Notes: a model not told the origin generated them from the letters alone. Positions 10,076-19,035 are shown, numbered from the stretch's first letter. The stretch is DNA of 34,309 nt from Candidatus Zhuqueibacterota bacterium (GCA_029262005.1 JAJDAG010000021.1:1-34309); one strand, 5' to 3'. Numbers and translations are program-made.

Positions 10076-10774
10076 TCAGTCAATGATCACTCTGTCGCCG
10101 GAGATAAATTTGGGGCAATCGCAGCTAAACAAGATAGCCGTTGCATCACTGCTGTTTTCGTAACTATGAACCTGTTCTCTTTCCCAAATCGTGGGTGCAA
10201 ATCCATTGATCTTTTTGTCGTTGCAATGCAATTCACCATGCACCAACCATTCCAGTTCGCGTATGCTTTGGTGGTAGTGTTTGGGGATCATTTTACCCGC
10301 TCGAACATGCAGTAGATAAAGTCCCGCCTCACTCGTTTCAACGATAAGATCTGCCGCTCCGAACGAAGTGTCCAGGAATTGCTTTGGATAATCGTTTCTG
10401 GTTCGCTGGATTTCCACGGCGGCAAATTCTGCCCGCCCTTTGAGTGCATTTGGTTTGGCAATTCGGACCGCTACCGTGGCGAGGTTCGTGTAAATGCGCA
10501 GCAACATGGCAGCAAGCTCTTCTGCTGCGACTTCCAGCAGGAGAAACCCTCTGAACTTGACAAAAGCAATGATTTCGTTTGTCATGCGGTCGTAATCACA
10601 GGAAGTGCCGAGGTCACCGGTCTTCACTATTCGTGAAAAGTCCAGGCCGAGGCTCACGTCAATTTTGAGAGGCTGCTCCTGCTTGCGTTCGTCCGGGTAC
10701 ACGCCGACGATGCAATCCACAGAAATTTCTTTGATGAGAATGGTGTCGCGAGATTTTTCTTCTTTCATAGTCAT
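10076..10774 (-). CDS. FolB (dihydroneopterin aldolase) domain fused to a cupin
   Basis: Residues about 10-128 are a FolB/dihydroneopterin aldolase domain (IVGVYPDER, LLLEVAAEELA, then RIAKPNAL, with the conserved Lys of the active site). Residues about 135-230 form a cupin: G(X)5HXH(X)4E(X)6G is matched exactly (GKMIPKHYHQ, then IRELEWLVHG), and a looser second motif supplies HSYEN. FolB alone is about 120 residues, so this is a clear fusion. The FolB half would act on dihydroneopterin in folate or pterin synthesis; the cupin could bind a metal or sense a ligand. ATG codons at 10774 and 10768 both fit, and no strong ribosome site decides between them. It ends the four-gene minus-strand run that begins with the NtrC-type regulator. 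Confidence 0.88.
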   Translation of the reverse strand: MTMKEEKSRDTILIKEISVDCIVGVYPDERKQEQPLKIDVSLGLDFSRIVKTGDLGTSCDYDRMTNEIIAFVKFRGFLLLEVAAEELAAMLLRIYTNLATVAVRIAKPNALKGRAEFAAVEIQRTRNDYPKQFLDTSFGAADLIVETSEAGLYLLHVRAGKMIPKHYHQSIRELEWLVHGELHCNDKKINGFAPTIWEREQVHSYENSSDATAILFSCDCPKFISGDRVIID

Positions 10775-10823
10775 GTGGTTGTTATCCGGATTTCATCAAT
10801 GTTTTTTGTGCCCGAGAGTTCGC

Positions 10824-11015
10824 TCACTGGCTTTCATTCACAGGTTTTTGATATAATGCAGCCGCAGCTCCGGCTGCATCCTGGATAATACAGAAGCGAC
10901 CTTTGCCGAGATTACGCGGGTCCGAAATTATTTTACCACCCAGATCAACGCAGTTCCGGATGTTTTCGTCGAGATTGGCTACTGTGACATAAATGAGCCA
11001 TTGCGGTGGCATCAC
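10824..11015 (-). CDS. Half-length VOC/glyoxalase-fold protein
   Basis: The 62-63 residues match the C-terminal half of the vicinal-oxygen-chelate fold (PQWLIYVTVANLDE, then GGKIISDPRN, then GRFCIIQDAAGAAAALYQ). Full VOC proteins have about 115-130 residues. The upstream EamA stop codon overlaps an ATG at 11012 (TGATG), which is typical of translational coupling; a GTG at 11015 directly precedes it. It is either a genuine small VOC half-module that dimerises or a truncated remnant. The coupling favours expression. Confidence 0.65.
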   Translation of the reverse strand: MMPPQWLIYVTVANLDENIRNCVDLGGKIISDPRNLGKGRFCIIQDAAGAAAALYQKPVNESQ

Positions 11016-11908
11016 TCATTGTTTGTCCTTGTGGTTTTACGCAATAAAATATAGTTTGCCGATAGTATCAAACAGCCGCCCAGCCAAATGTTTGCTGTAA
11101 GAGATTGCCCAAAAATAAAAAAGGCCAGAATGGCAGCGCTTACCGGTTCAAACAAAAGTAGGACACCGGCGCTGGAAGCATCTACCGTGCGCATGCCGGC
11201 AAATGCTAAACAGGCTGGAAAAACACCTGCGAATACCGCAAAAGCAGCTACAGCATAAATGTGATTAAAATATTTCCCGAAGTCAAGCCGCAAAAAATGG
11301 TCATCACCCCAAAACTGCAAAACAATAGGGTAGAGTAGCAATAACCACGCAGATGAAAAAGAGGCGTAACCAAAACTTGAAGTGATGAAGTGCTCGCGTC
11401 GCAATCCGCTTTTGCGGCCCCAAATCACCCAGAGTGACAAAAAAAGGCCCGCAAGAATCGCTGAGGCAAGACCATAACCGTCCAATGAATTGTCCTGGCC
11501 GGCTGGTTGCAAAAGACAAAACACACCGAGCAACGCGAGGCCCGCAGCAGTCGTTTTTCGGAGGCTGATTTTTTCATTGAGCAGCACTTTGCCCAGAATT
11601 ATTGTCCAAAGGGGCTGCGTGTAAAGCAATAGCGCCACCACTGCGACCGGCACGCCGAGCACGATGCCGCCAAATTGGGTTATTTGCAGGGCGGCGCCGA
11701 TTAAGCCAAACACAGTGTAGAAGCCGAGGGTCTCACGCTTGATCCGGTATTGGGGTTTGGCGATGAGAAGTGGCAAAAGTGGCAATGGCACAAACATGAG
11801 TAGCAGAGAAATTTCATACAAAGAAAACCCGACGTTGGTGAAGTATTGCCCACCGATGGTAATAAATCCGTAAAACAGCGCTGCCATAATAATGAAAATG
11901 TGATTCAT
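11012..11908 (-). CDS. EamA-family transporter (drug/metabolite transporter superfamily)
   Basis: The 298-residue protein is almost wholly hydrophobic, with about ten membrane segments in two EamA repeats. Typical features are the GG pair in the first repeat and the LLYTQPLWTIILGKVLLNE pattern closing the fourth helix, repeated as LLLFEPVSAAILAFFIFGQ in the second half. Such proteins export amino acids or small metabolites across the inner membrane. The gene starts 24 nt after the NtrC-type regulator stop and its stop overlaps the next start, so it belongs to that run. The substrate is unknown. Confidence 0.92.
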   Translation of the reverse strand: MNHIFIIMAALFYGFITIGGQYFTNVGFSLYEISLLLMFVPLPLLPLLIAKPQYRIKRETLGFYTVFGLIGAALQITQFGGIVLGVPVAVVALLLYTQPLWTIILGKVLLNEKISLRKTTAAGLALLGVFCLLQPAGQDNSLDGYGLASAILAGLFLSLWVIWGRKSGLRREHFITSSFGYASFSSAWLLLLYPIVLQFWGDDHFLRLDFGKYFNHIYAVAAFAVFAGVFPACLAFAGMRTVDASSAGVLLLFEPVSAAILAFFIFGQSLTANIWLGGCLILSANYILLRKTTRTNNE

Positions 11909-11932
11909 AGTATATTAATGGGGGGCTGCATT

Positions 11933-13303
11933 TTATTGTTTCGGCCGTTTGATTTCCAGTCGGCGCATCATTTTGAGCAGGTTGGAGTGGTTTGCAATGT
12001 CCAGTGCTCTGGCAGTGTTGCTGATGTGCCAGCCGTGATTCTCAAGGGCGCGCAACAATATCTGCCGCTCAGACTCTTCCTTCAACTCCTGAAAAGTTTT
12101 TCCATGAATGTCTTTGGGAACAGCGCTTGTCTGCAGGATATCGGTGGGAACATGTTCCGGTAAGATATGTTTTCCGGAACATTGTATAATCATTCGTTCA
12201 ATGATATTTTCCAGCTCGCGCACATTGTTTTGTTGCCAATGGTGCGCTTTCAGCACCTGAATGGTTTCATTGCCGAGTTGTTTGCCTTGGATGCCAAAGC
12301 GTTCACAGGTGCGTTCTACAAAGAAATGCGCCAGCAAAGCCACATCGTTGAGGCGCTGACGCAATGGTGGTACGTGAATGGTGTGGGTGCATAAGCGGTA
12401 GTACAAGTCCGTACGAAATTGTTCACTTGCCATCAAAGCATTTATGTCACGATGCGTTGCCGTCACTACGCGCACATCGATTTTGTGCAAGCGGCCTTCG
12501 CTGCCGAGCCGGGATACCTCACCTTCTTGCAATACGCGCAGCAGTTTGGCTTGTATTGGTAACGGCATATCACCAATTTCATCCAGGAAAAGTGTGCCGT
12601 GATTGGCCATCTCGAATTTGCCTTTTGTCGTACGCGCGGCACCGGTGAAAGCACCTTTTTCATAACCAAACAGCTCGCTTTCAACCAGGTTTTCCGGAAT
12701 GGCAGCACAATTCACCGCAACAAAAGGTCGCTTGAGCCGTGGACTTAAGCGATGAAGTTCACGCGCCACCAGTTCCTTGCCAGTGCCACTTTCCCCTTGA
12801 ATAAGCACATTGCTTGGCACTGATGCCAGTTTGACAATATTTTCCTGCATCGCGCGAATAGCCGCACTCGCGCCTATAATGGGGGAGTCCTGCCGTGCCG
12901 CCCGACGCAATATTTGATTTTCTTGTTTGAGCAGCTTTTGCTCCAGCGCATTCTCAGCCGCACGAATCAGTTGCTCAATGGAAACTTCATTCTTGTCAAA
13001 AAAATTGTAAGCGCCAAGCTGAACAGCCTGCACACAGCGCTGAAAATTTCCAACGCCGGTGTAAACAATTACCGGTACATCTGTAGGTCCGTGTTTTGAT
13101 ATGTGAGTCAGCATTTCCAGACCATCCATAACAGGCATTTCGAGGTCGAGAATAACGACGTCAACGTCTTTGCCATTGAGTATTTTCAATGCCTGCTTGC
13201 CGTTTTCTGCTGTGAGCACTTCAAATTCGGACTGACGCCTCAGGTCGTATGCGAATTGTTCACGAACAGTCTGTAAATCGTCAACGAGGAGAATGGTGTT
13301 CAT
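11933..13303 (-). CDS. Sigma-54-dependent response regulator, NtrC family
   Basis: Domains in order are a receiver (acidic pair D8/D9, phosphoacceptor D53, T82, K104), an AAA+ sigma-54 activator domain with Walker A GESGTGKE at 169-176 and the GAFTGA sigma-54 contact loop at 216-221, and a C-terminal Fis-type helix-turn-helix ending [14 protein letters not shown]. All parts needed for phosphorylation-controlled, sigma-54-dependent activation are intact. No partner histidine kinase gene is nearby. It is the first gene of a four-gene minus-strand run with EamA, VOC and FolB-cupin genes. Its targets cannot be told from the window. Confidence 0.96.
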   Translation of the reverse strand: MNTILLVDDLQTVREQFAYDLRRQSEFEVLTAENGKQALKILNGKDVDVVILDLEMPVMDGLEMLTHISKHGPTDVPVIVYTGVGNFQRCVQAVQLGAYNFFDKNEVSIEQLIRAAENALEQKLLKQENQILRRAARQDSPIIGASAAIRAMQENIVKLASVPSNVLIQGESGTGKELVARELHRLSPRLKRPFVAVNCAAIPENLVESELFGYEKGAFTGAARTTKGKFEMANHGTLFLDEIGDMPLPIQAKLLRVLQEGEVSRLGSEGRLHKIDVRVVTATHRDINALMASEQFRTDLYYRLCTHTIHVPPLRQRLNDVALLAHFFVERTCERFGIQGKQLGNETIQVLKAHHWQQNNVRELENIIERMIIQCSGKHILPEHVPTDILQTSAVPKDIHGKTFQELKEESERQILLRALENHGWHISNTARALDIANHSNLLKMMRRLEIKRPKQ

Positions 13304-13641
13304 TTTGCTTATTTAGGTGGAGAGGTTTAGCCGTTTAAGAAAATTGTCCATCAAAATTCAGCATTACGCCAACCTCTTTCCTGTGCCGGTTAGTTTGTAT
13401 TTCCTCAATAAAAAGAGCTTCTCACGCAGTGATGCAAAGTCGCAGATTTTTTTTGCAAAGAGAAGCATCTGGATTGAATTATGCTAGTTTCAAGTGATTT
13501 GTATGCTGAAATTAATGAGCAGTACAGAGTCATAAGTTTAGAGTGCCCTGTTAATTTCGTTAATCCCATCAAATAGAATTTGTCACTCATAGAAAACGAC
13601 CTAGAGCCATGTTTTCTCATTTACTGCCACAGTCAACCCAA
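13304..13641. other. Intergenic region with one degenerate repeat-like stretch
   Basis: No gene is supported. The stretch at about 13415-13465 (TTCTCACGCAG, TGCAAAGTCGCAG, a run of T, then GCAAAGAGAAG) resembles the widespread 'CGCAAAGACGCAAAG' type of dispersed intergenic repeat. A 7-bp inverted repeat (13417-13423 with 13460-13466) brackets it. The remainder presumably holds the promoter of the regulator gene, but I cannot pinpoint it. Confidence 0.35.
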
Positions 13642-15027
13642 TTAATCAGCCATTGCCTCCACATCGGTAATGGTTTTCGGTATTGGTTTGCCGAGAATCC
13701 GGTGCCCGTTTTCGGCCACTACCACGTTTTCTTCAATGCGAATGCCACCGAAATCACGGTACTTTTCCACGGCATCGTAGTTAATAAAATCAGATAATTT
13801 GTTCTCAGCTTGCCAGCGGTCAATGAGCGCCGGAATAAAGTAAATGCCGGGTTCAACCGTGGCCACGAAACCGGGTTTTAATCGTTTTCCCAGCCGCAAG
13901 CCACTCAAACCAAATTGGCTGCTGCGTTTTATTTCGTCGTCATAGCCAACATAATCTTCGCCGAGGTTTTCCATGTCGTGCACATCCAGGCCCATCATGT
14001 GGCCTACCCCGTGAGGGAAAAACAGGCCTTGCGCTCCGGCTGCAAGCGCCGCATCAAGGTTGCCTTTAACCAGGCCGAGCGATTTTAGCCCCTCAAGAAG
14101 GACGCTCGCGCTGTGGAGATGCACTTCCATAAAAGGAACTCCAGGTTGCATTTTTGCGATGCCGCCTTCCATTGCATCGAGTACAATTTGGTACACTTCT
14201 TTCTGTTTTTCTGTGAATTTTCCGGAAACAGGAATTGTGCGAGTGATGTCGCTGGCATAGTGGCCTGGAGAGGCCGAGCCGCAATCGTTAACAGCAATAT
14301 CTCCTGTTTGCATGGTGTTGCCGTAGTGGTGATTGTGCAACGTTTCACCATGAATGGAGAAAATAACCGGATATGCAATGTAACCGCCGCCTGCAAGTGC
14401 GATGCCTTCCATTGCACCGGCGATTTCGTGTTCCACTGTGCCGGGCCTGGCATGCTTCATGGCGTAAGTGTGCATGACATACGTGATGTCAAAAACCGAT
14501 TCGATTTCGGCTATCTCTTCATCTGATTTAATTGAGCGTTGTTTAATAACCGCCTTGGCAAATTCGAGCGATTTCTGCTCGTTGAGTTGTTGCGGACTAA
14601 CTCCGAGTAAGCTGCTGAGGAGAATGATGTTATCGTGTCGATATTGTGGTAGAAAATGGATTTTTCGGCCTTGTTCCACTGCGGCTGCAAGGGTAGTTTC
14701 AAGTTCTTTAAAAGCGGCCGTGGTTTTTACCCCGACCCTTGCTGCCTGGTCTTTTATGCGCGGTTGCGGCCCCATCCAGATCGTGTCGTCCAGAGTGAAG
14801 TCATTGCCGAAAATTATCTCTTTGTCTTCATCCAAATCAATGGCCGCGGCGAGTCCCGGCAACTCCAACCCCCAATAGTAAAGATACGTGCTGTCCTGGC
14901 GGAAACGATATCCATTGTCAGGATAGTTCATAGGGCTTTCGTTGTTACCGAGAAAGACGAGCAGCCCTGAGCCAATTTGTTGTTTCAGTTGATTTCTGCG
15001 TTGGATGTAGCTTTCAGTTTTGAACAT
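13642..15027 (-). CDS. Xaa-Pro aminopeptidase (M24B, aminopeptidase P type)
   Basis: The 461-residue protein has an N-terminal creatinase-like domain and a pita-bread catalytic domain. The five metal ligands can be placed at D248, D260, H343, E392 and E432 (NDCGS, SDITRT, HGVGHMMG, VEPGIYF, GIRIEE). The enzyme removes an N-terminal residue that precedes proline. No signal peptide is seen, so it is probably cytoplasmic. GGGAGA precedes the ATG at good spacing. It lies 40 bp downstream of the 3-hydroxyproline dehydratase gene in the same direction, suggesting joint breakdown of proline- and hydroxyproline-containing peptides. Confidence 0.94.
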   Translation of the reverse strand: MFKTESYIQRRNQLKQQIGSGLLVFLGNNESPMNYPDNGYRFRQDSTYLYYWGLELPGLAAAIDLDEDKEIIFGNDFTLDDTIWMGPQPRIKDQAARVGVKTTAAFKELETTLAAAVEQGRKIHFLPQYRHDNIILLSSLLGVSPQQLNEQKSLEFAKAVIKQRSIKSDEEIAEIESVFDITYVMHTYAMKHARPGTVEHEIAGAMEGIALAGGGYIAYPVIFSIHGETLHNHHYGNTMQTGDIAVNDCGSASPGHYASDITRTIPVSGKFTEKQKEVYQIVLDAMEGGIAKMQPGVPFMEVHLHSASVLLEGLKSLGLVKGNLDAALAAGAQGLFFPHGVGHMMGLDVHDMENLGEDYVGYDDEIKRSSQFGLSGLRLGKRLKPGFVATVEPGIYFIPALIDRWQAENKLSDFINYDAVEKYRDFGGIRIEENVVVAENGHRILGKPIPKTITDVEAMAD

Positions 15028-15067
15028 TTTTTCTCCCTGTTAACACTGGTTTGATATCCTTGTTAAT

Positions 15068-16123
15068 TTACCGTAGGATGAAGCCGTTTTGCAATGGGTC
15101 ACCCGGGGTTAAAATAAATTCATTTCTTCCTGTAATATAAGCGCGGCCTTCAACCTCTGGAATGACAGCCTGGTGCGGGCCGAATTTCGTGGTTTCTTTG
15201 ATACTGGCACTGAAGCGACTGCCGATAATGCTTTCGATAACCATTGGTTTGTTGAGACCAATTTCGTTTCGCGCGTGATGAATGGCCATGCGTGCACTGA
15301 CACCTGTGCCTGTCGGGCTGCGGTCTACTTCGCCTTCAGCAAAAATACAAACATTGCGACTGTCCGCATCTTCTGCCACGGGCGGGCCGATGAAAATGGT
15401 GCCGTACAGGAAGTTCAAATCCTGCTCAAATGGATGCTCTATTTTTCGGCTTTGCATGACAGCACGTTTTATCAACATGCCTTTTTCAATGAGTTCGCGA
15501 AAATCGTTAGGACTGCACTTTAGGCCAATTTCTTGTGCTTGGACAAAAGCGTAAAATGCGCCGCCAAAGGCCAAATCGTATTTTACCGAGCCAATCCCCG
15601 GAACTTCCACAATTTCATCCAGGCCGAGCACGAAGGAGGGCACGTTGTGAAAATACACACTCTTGACACGGCTGCCTTCGGTGCGAGCAAATGCCGTGAC
15701 GAGACCTGCGGGTGTGTCAATTTTGACGCGTGTTTCAGGGCCTTGCATTGGCAGCATCCCTGTTTCCAGAACAACGGTGGTTACCGCGATAATGCCGTGA
15801 CCGCACATGCTGCTGTAGCCTTCGTTGTGCAGAAAAAGCACACCAAAATTTGCTTCTGCTGTGACTGGCGGAGTGATAATACAGCCGTACATGTCTGCGT
15901 GACCGCGTGGTTCCCACATCAGTGCAGTGCGCAAATAGTCAAATTTTTCTTTGGCGCACCGGCGTTTGGCGAGAATTGAGTCACCCGGTACAACCGGAAA
16001 ACCACCGGTGATGACCCGTAGTGGCTCGCCCTCTGTGTGAGCATCAATGGTTGTGATTCTGGTTGTGTTATCGGCAGGCTGCCAATTGGCAGATCTGTCA
16101 AGTAACAGTGTCGTGTCTGGCAT
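15068..16123 (-). CDS. trans-3-hydroxy-L-proline dehydratase (proline racemase superfamily)
   Basis: The 351-residue protein belongs to the proline racemase fold. The first catalytic Cys is present in MCGHG (C107), but the second position reads DRSPTGTG, with Thr271 where racemases and 4-hydroxyproline epimerases have Cys. A Cys/Thr pair is the signature of trans-3-hydroxy-L-proline dehydratases, such as human L3HYPDH, which yield delta1-pyrroline-2-carboxylate. The ATG at 16123 follows GGAG at 11 nt spacing. It is likely cotranscribed with the Xaa-Pro aminopeptidase gene. An ornithine cyclodeaminase-family gene that could reduce the product lies at 28.5-29.5 kb. Function is assigned from the residue pair and not from experiment. 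Confidence 0.9.
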   Translation of the reverse strand: MPDTTLLLDRSANWQPADNTTRITTIDAHTEGEPLRVITGGFPVVPGDSILAKRRCAKEKFDYLRTALMWEPRGHADMYGCIITPPVTAEANFGVLFLHNEGYSSMCGHGIIAVTTVVLETGMLPMQGPETRVKIDTPAGLVTAFARTEGSRVKSVYFHNVPSFVLGLDEIVEVPGIGSVKYDLAFGGAFYAFVQAQEIGLKCSPNDFRELIEKGMLIKRAVMQSRKIEHPFEQDLNFLYGTIFIGPPVAEDADSRNVCIFAEGEVDRSPTGTGVSARMAIHHARNEIGLNKPMVIESIIGSRFSASIKETTKFGPHQAVIPEVEGRAYITGRNEFILTPGDPLQNGFILR

Positions 16124-16377
16124 CAGGTGAGGCTCCTCTTGGTCTTTTGAAGTCTGAGTCGGAGCGGGAATTTAGGAGATAGAAATGAATAATGCAAGGA
16201 TTGCGTGCGGTTGCTCCGTTTGTTTGGTGTAAGGACGAGGTCAAAATTTCTGCTGGAGGAAAGTGCGCTTATCGTGCAAAAACAAAGAGTGAGTTTTGAT
16301 TCACTTTTGCCCTTGCGAATCTGCCGCTATTTCTCTATTATCTGACCTCAGAAACAATAATAAAAAAGGCAAAATGC

Positions 16378-17013
16378 ATGGATTTTTTTTCATATGAGAC
16401 ATTTGGCTACTTTGCTTCCGCCCTTATTGTAACTTCGCTGGCCATGCGTTCGTTGTTGAAGCTCCGTATCATCAATTTGGCCGGTGCAGGCAGCATGGCT
16501 TTGTATGGTGTTTTTATTGAAGCATACCCGGTTGCTGTGCTCAATGCAATGATCGTCTTTGTCGACATTTACTACTTGTTTGAAATGTTAAAAAAGAAGG
16601 ATTTCTTCAGCTTGCTCGAGGTTAGGCGTGAATCAAAATACCTCAGTTATTTTCTCAATTACTATGAGAAGGAAATTAGACAATTTTTGCCGGATTTTTC
16701 TTATCAGGCATCTGACCCGGTCAAGGTTTTTTTCATTCTTAGAAACCTGGTACCGGCTGGCTTGTTCATAACGGAGTCCGGTTCTGAGGGTCGGCTTTTG
16801 GTCAAACTTGATTTCGTCATTCCCGGTTATCGGGATTTTAAGGTCGGCAAGTTCGTGTATGGACGCAACTCAAAATTATTGGAAGCAGATGATATAAAAA
16901 TGATTTGCGCTGAGCCGGGTGCGCCTGCACACGAAACTTATTTGAAGAAAATGGGCTTTGTTTTATGCGAGGAAGGGGGCGGCAATGAACGATATCAGTT
17001 GTGTCTGGGTTGA
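16378..17013 (+). CDS. YgjV-like inner-membrane protein with C-terminal GNAT-like domain
   Basis: Residues 1-75 hold three likely membrane segments with a pattern recalling YgjV-type inner-membrane proteins (GYFASALIVTSLAMRS, then LRIINLAGAGSMALYGVFI, then YPVAVLNAMIVFVDIYYLF). Residues about 85-211 are soluble and look like a reduced acetyltransferase fold, ending in YLKKMGF, a common GNAT C-terminal motif. The ATG at 16378 has AAGG about 9 nt upstream; a nearby ATG at 16374 is out of frame. Its function is unknown. It is followed by the metallo-beta-lactamase-fold gene, which appears to have its own promoter. Confidence 0.75.
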   Translation: MDFFSYETFGYFASALIVTSLAMRSLLKLRIINLAGAGSMALYGVFIEAYPVAVLNAMIVFVDIYYLFEMLKKKDFFSLLEVRRESKYLSYFLNYYEKEIRQFLPDFSYQASDPVKVFFILRNLVPAGLFITESGSEGRLLVKLDFVIPGYRDFKVGKFVYGRNSKLLEADDIKMICAEPGAPAHETYLKKMGFVLCEEGGGNERYQLCLG

Positions 17014-17021
17014 TTTGGATG

Positions 17022-17050
17022 TTGACAACTTCGGTCTTCATCTTTATCTT
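17022..17050 (+). promoter_or_regulatory. Predicted sigma-70 type promoter for the metallo-hydrolase gene
   Basis: A perfect TTGACA (17022-17027) is followed after 17 nt by TATCTT (17045-17050). It lies 40 nt upstream of the ATG at 17090, which has a GAGGAG ribosome site. The -10 box matches four of six consensus bases. Confidence 0.5.
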
Positions 17051-17089
17051 ATCTAACTTGAAATTTTTATAAATTGAGGAGAAGCGAGG

Positions 17090-17731
17090 ATGTTTGTCAA
17101 ACAATTTTACACTGGTGGTGATCGTAATTTTGGCTATTTGTTTGCGGATAAATCAACCGGACTTGCCACTCTGATCGATCCCTCGTATTCGCCAAAAATA
17201 ATGCTCGAACTTGCACAGGAACAGGGCTTTACGATTAAGTATGTTTTTAATACGCATAGTGATCATGATCACACAAACGGCAATGATACGGTGTTTGCAG
17301 CAACCGGAATCCGTGCGCTTCTCTTTGGCGATGTTGAGTTGGATTCGGGAATAAAGGTTGTTGACGGGGCTCAGTTTAATTTGGGAAATTTACCAATTCA
17401 GATAATTCACACTCCGGGCCATACCCAGGATTCAATCTGCATTCAAGTGGCTGATGCGGTGTTTACCGGAGACACGCTTTTTATTGGCAAAGTGGGTGGG
17501 ACGGATTTTGGCGCCAATGCCCATGCTCAGTACGATGCGTTACATGCAAAACTCATGAAATTACCAGACTCCACGCGCGTTTTTCCGGGTCATGATTTTG
17601 GTGTGTCTCCGCAGTCAACAATTGGGAATGAGCGTAAAACCAATCCATTTCTTCTGCAACCCGACTTTGCGTCCTTCGTGGATTTGAAAAAGAACTGGTT
17701 GGAGTATAAAAAGAAGCATGGGATTGCCTGA
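17090..17731 (+). CDS. MBL-fold metallo-hydrolase, glyoxalase II-like with altered metal motif
   Basis: A 213-residue metallo-beta-lactamase fold. Metal-site residues seen are H56, D60 and H61 (THSDHDH), H111 (TPGHT), D128 (FTGDTLF) and H168 (FPGHDF). The usual HxHxDH motif reads HSDHDH, so Asp58 replaces the second His, with a His displaced by one residue at 59. The C-terminal TIGNERKTNPFL resembles glyoxalase II and persulfide dioxygenase-type proteins. Start choice is supported by GAGGAG 6 nt upstream. A thioester or related hydrolase acting in the cytoplasm is inferred; because of the altered metal site I do not assign gloB. Confidence 0.88.
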   Translation: MFVKQFYTGGDRNFGYLFADKSTGLATLIDPSYSPKIMLELAQEQGFTIKYVFNTHSDHDHTNGNDTVFAATGIRALLFGDVELDSGIKVVDGAQFNLGNLPIQIIHTPGHTQDSICIQVADAVFTGDTLFIGKVGGTDFGANAHAQYDALHAKLMKLPDSTRVFPGHDFGVSPQSTIGNERKTNPFLLQPDFASFVDLKKNWLEYKKKHGIA

Positions 17732-17796
17732 TTGTTCCCAGGCCTCTTTACCGGAAAAACTGTTCCAGAGCCGGTTTGCATAGGAAAAGTGACTTG

Positions 17797-19035
17797 ATGA
17801 AAACAAAATCGCCAAATATCTCTCGAGACGGTAGCTGTGTCGTTATTCCGGGAATGGCAACGGCACACTCCCATGCTTTCCAGCGGGCGTTACGCGGACG
17901 GACACAAAGGCGCCCAACCAGCGACAGCTCATTTTGGTCATGGCGTGGTTTAATGTACGAACTCGCCGCCAAACTCGACCCAGACGATATTTACAACATT
18001 TCTCGTTTTGCCTTTGTCGAACTGGCGCTCGCAGGCGTGACCGCTGTGGGCGAGTTCCACTATGTACACCACCAGCCGGACGGCACGCCCTATGATGATC
18101 GCGTGATTCTGTCTGATGCGGTTATTCGGGCTGCCCGGGATGCGGGCTTGCGTATTACGCTGATCAGAACCGCTTACCTTCGCGGCGGCTATCAGCAAGC
18201 GCCCATGAGCGGACAGAAGCGCTTCATCGATCCTTTGGTAGAGCATGTTTTTCACGATATCGAAAAGTTGAAAAAGCGATATAAAACCGATGACCAGGTG
18301 CATGTTGCAATTGCCGCTCACAGCATTCGTGCTGTTCCCATAGAGCAGGTAAGAGAGTTGTCTGATTTTGCCCGGGAAAATAAGATGCCTCTGCACATGC
18401 ATGTGTCAGAGCAGCGGCGCGAACTGGCTGAATGCAAGCAGGAATACGGTATAACGCCGATTGCGTTATTAAATCAACATGGTGTTCTCAGTAATAATTT
18501 TGTTGGTATTCACGCGACGCACATTTCCTCTGATGAAATTAAAATGCTTGGCGAAACTCAGTCTTATGTTTGTCTTTGCCGCACAACCGAACGTGATCTC
18601 GGAGACGGTTTGGCACCCACTGCTGAGCTTATTAACGCAGGAGCTGAGATTTGCGTTGGCGTAGATAGTCACGCTGTCAGTGATGCTTTCGAGGAAATGC
18701 GCGCCGTTGAACTTGACGAGCGGTCGCGCACGGAGGCTCGCACTGTTGCAGCGGAGGCGCCGAAACTACTGGATGCGGCAACGCGAGCAGGCTTTACAGC
18801 AATCGGTATGAAGGAAAAGTGGCATCAGGACCAGGTTTTTCTGAGTGCAGCCGATCCATCCATCGCATGCGTGGACGATGCGTTGTTGAGCGATGCCGTT
18901 GTTTTTGGTGCCACGCCCAGAGCAGTCCAACGAGTTACGATTAATGGGCGGGTCATTGTTGAAGATGGCCGGCATGTAAACTATGAAGCCGTCTTAAAAG
19001 GCTACGAAAAGACTATGCAAAAACTATCTTTATGA
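17797..19035 (+). CDS. hutF: HutF-like formimidoylglutamate deiminase (amidohydrolase)
   Basis: The sequence follows the HutF branch of amidohydrolases: PGMATAHSHAFQRALRG with the HxH metal pair, then SFWSWRGLMY, then GEFHYVHH, HMHVSEQ, HATHIS and GVDSHAVSD. HutF hydrolyses N-formimino-L-glutamate to N-formyl-L-glutamate and ammonia in histidine degradation. I chose the ATG at 17797, about 9 nt after AGGAAA; a TTG 21 nt upstream would include the ribosome site. The protein (412 residues) starts close to the HSH motif, so the N-terminal strands of the usual beta-sandwich are short or missing. No other hut genes are in the window. Confidence 0.85.
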   Translation: MKTKSPNISRDGSCVVIPGMATAHSHAFQRALRGRTQRRPTSDSSFWSWRGLMYELAAKLDPDDIYNISRFAFVELALAGVTAVGEFHYVHHQPDGTPYDDRVILSDAVIRAARDAGLRITLIRTAYLRGGYQQAPMSGQKRFIDPLVEHVFHDIEKLKKRYKTDDQVHVAIAAHSIRAVPIEQVRELSDFARENKMPLHMHVSEQRRELAECKQEYGITPIALLNQHGVLSNNFVGIHATHISSDEIKMLGETQSYVCLCRTTERDLGDGLAPTAELINAGAEICVGVDSHAVSDAFEEMRAVELDERSRTEARTVAAEAPKLLDAATRAGFTAIGMKEKWHQDQVFLSAADPSIACVDDALLSDAVVFGATPRAVQRVTINGRVIVEDGRHVNYEAVLKGYEKTMQKLSL

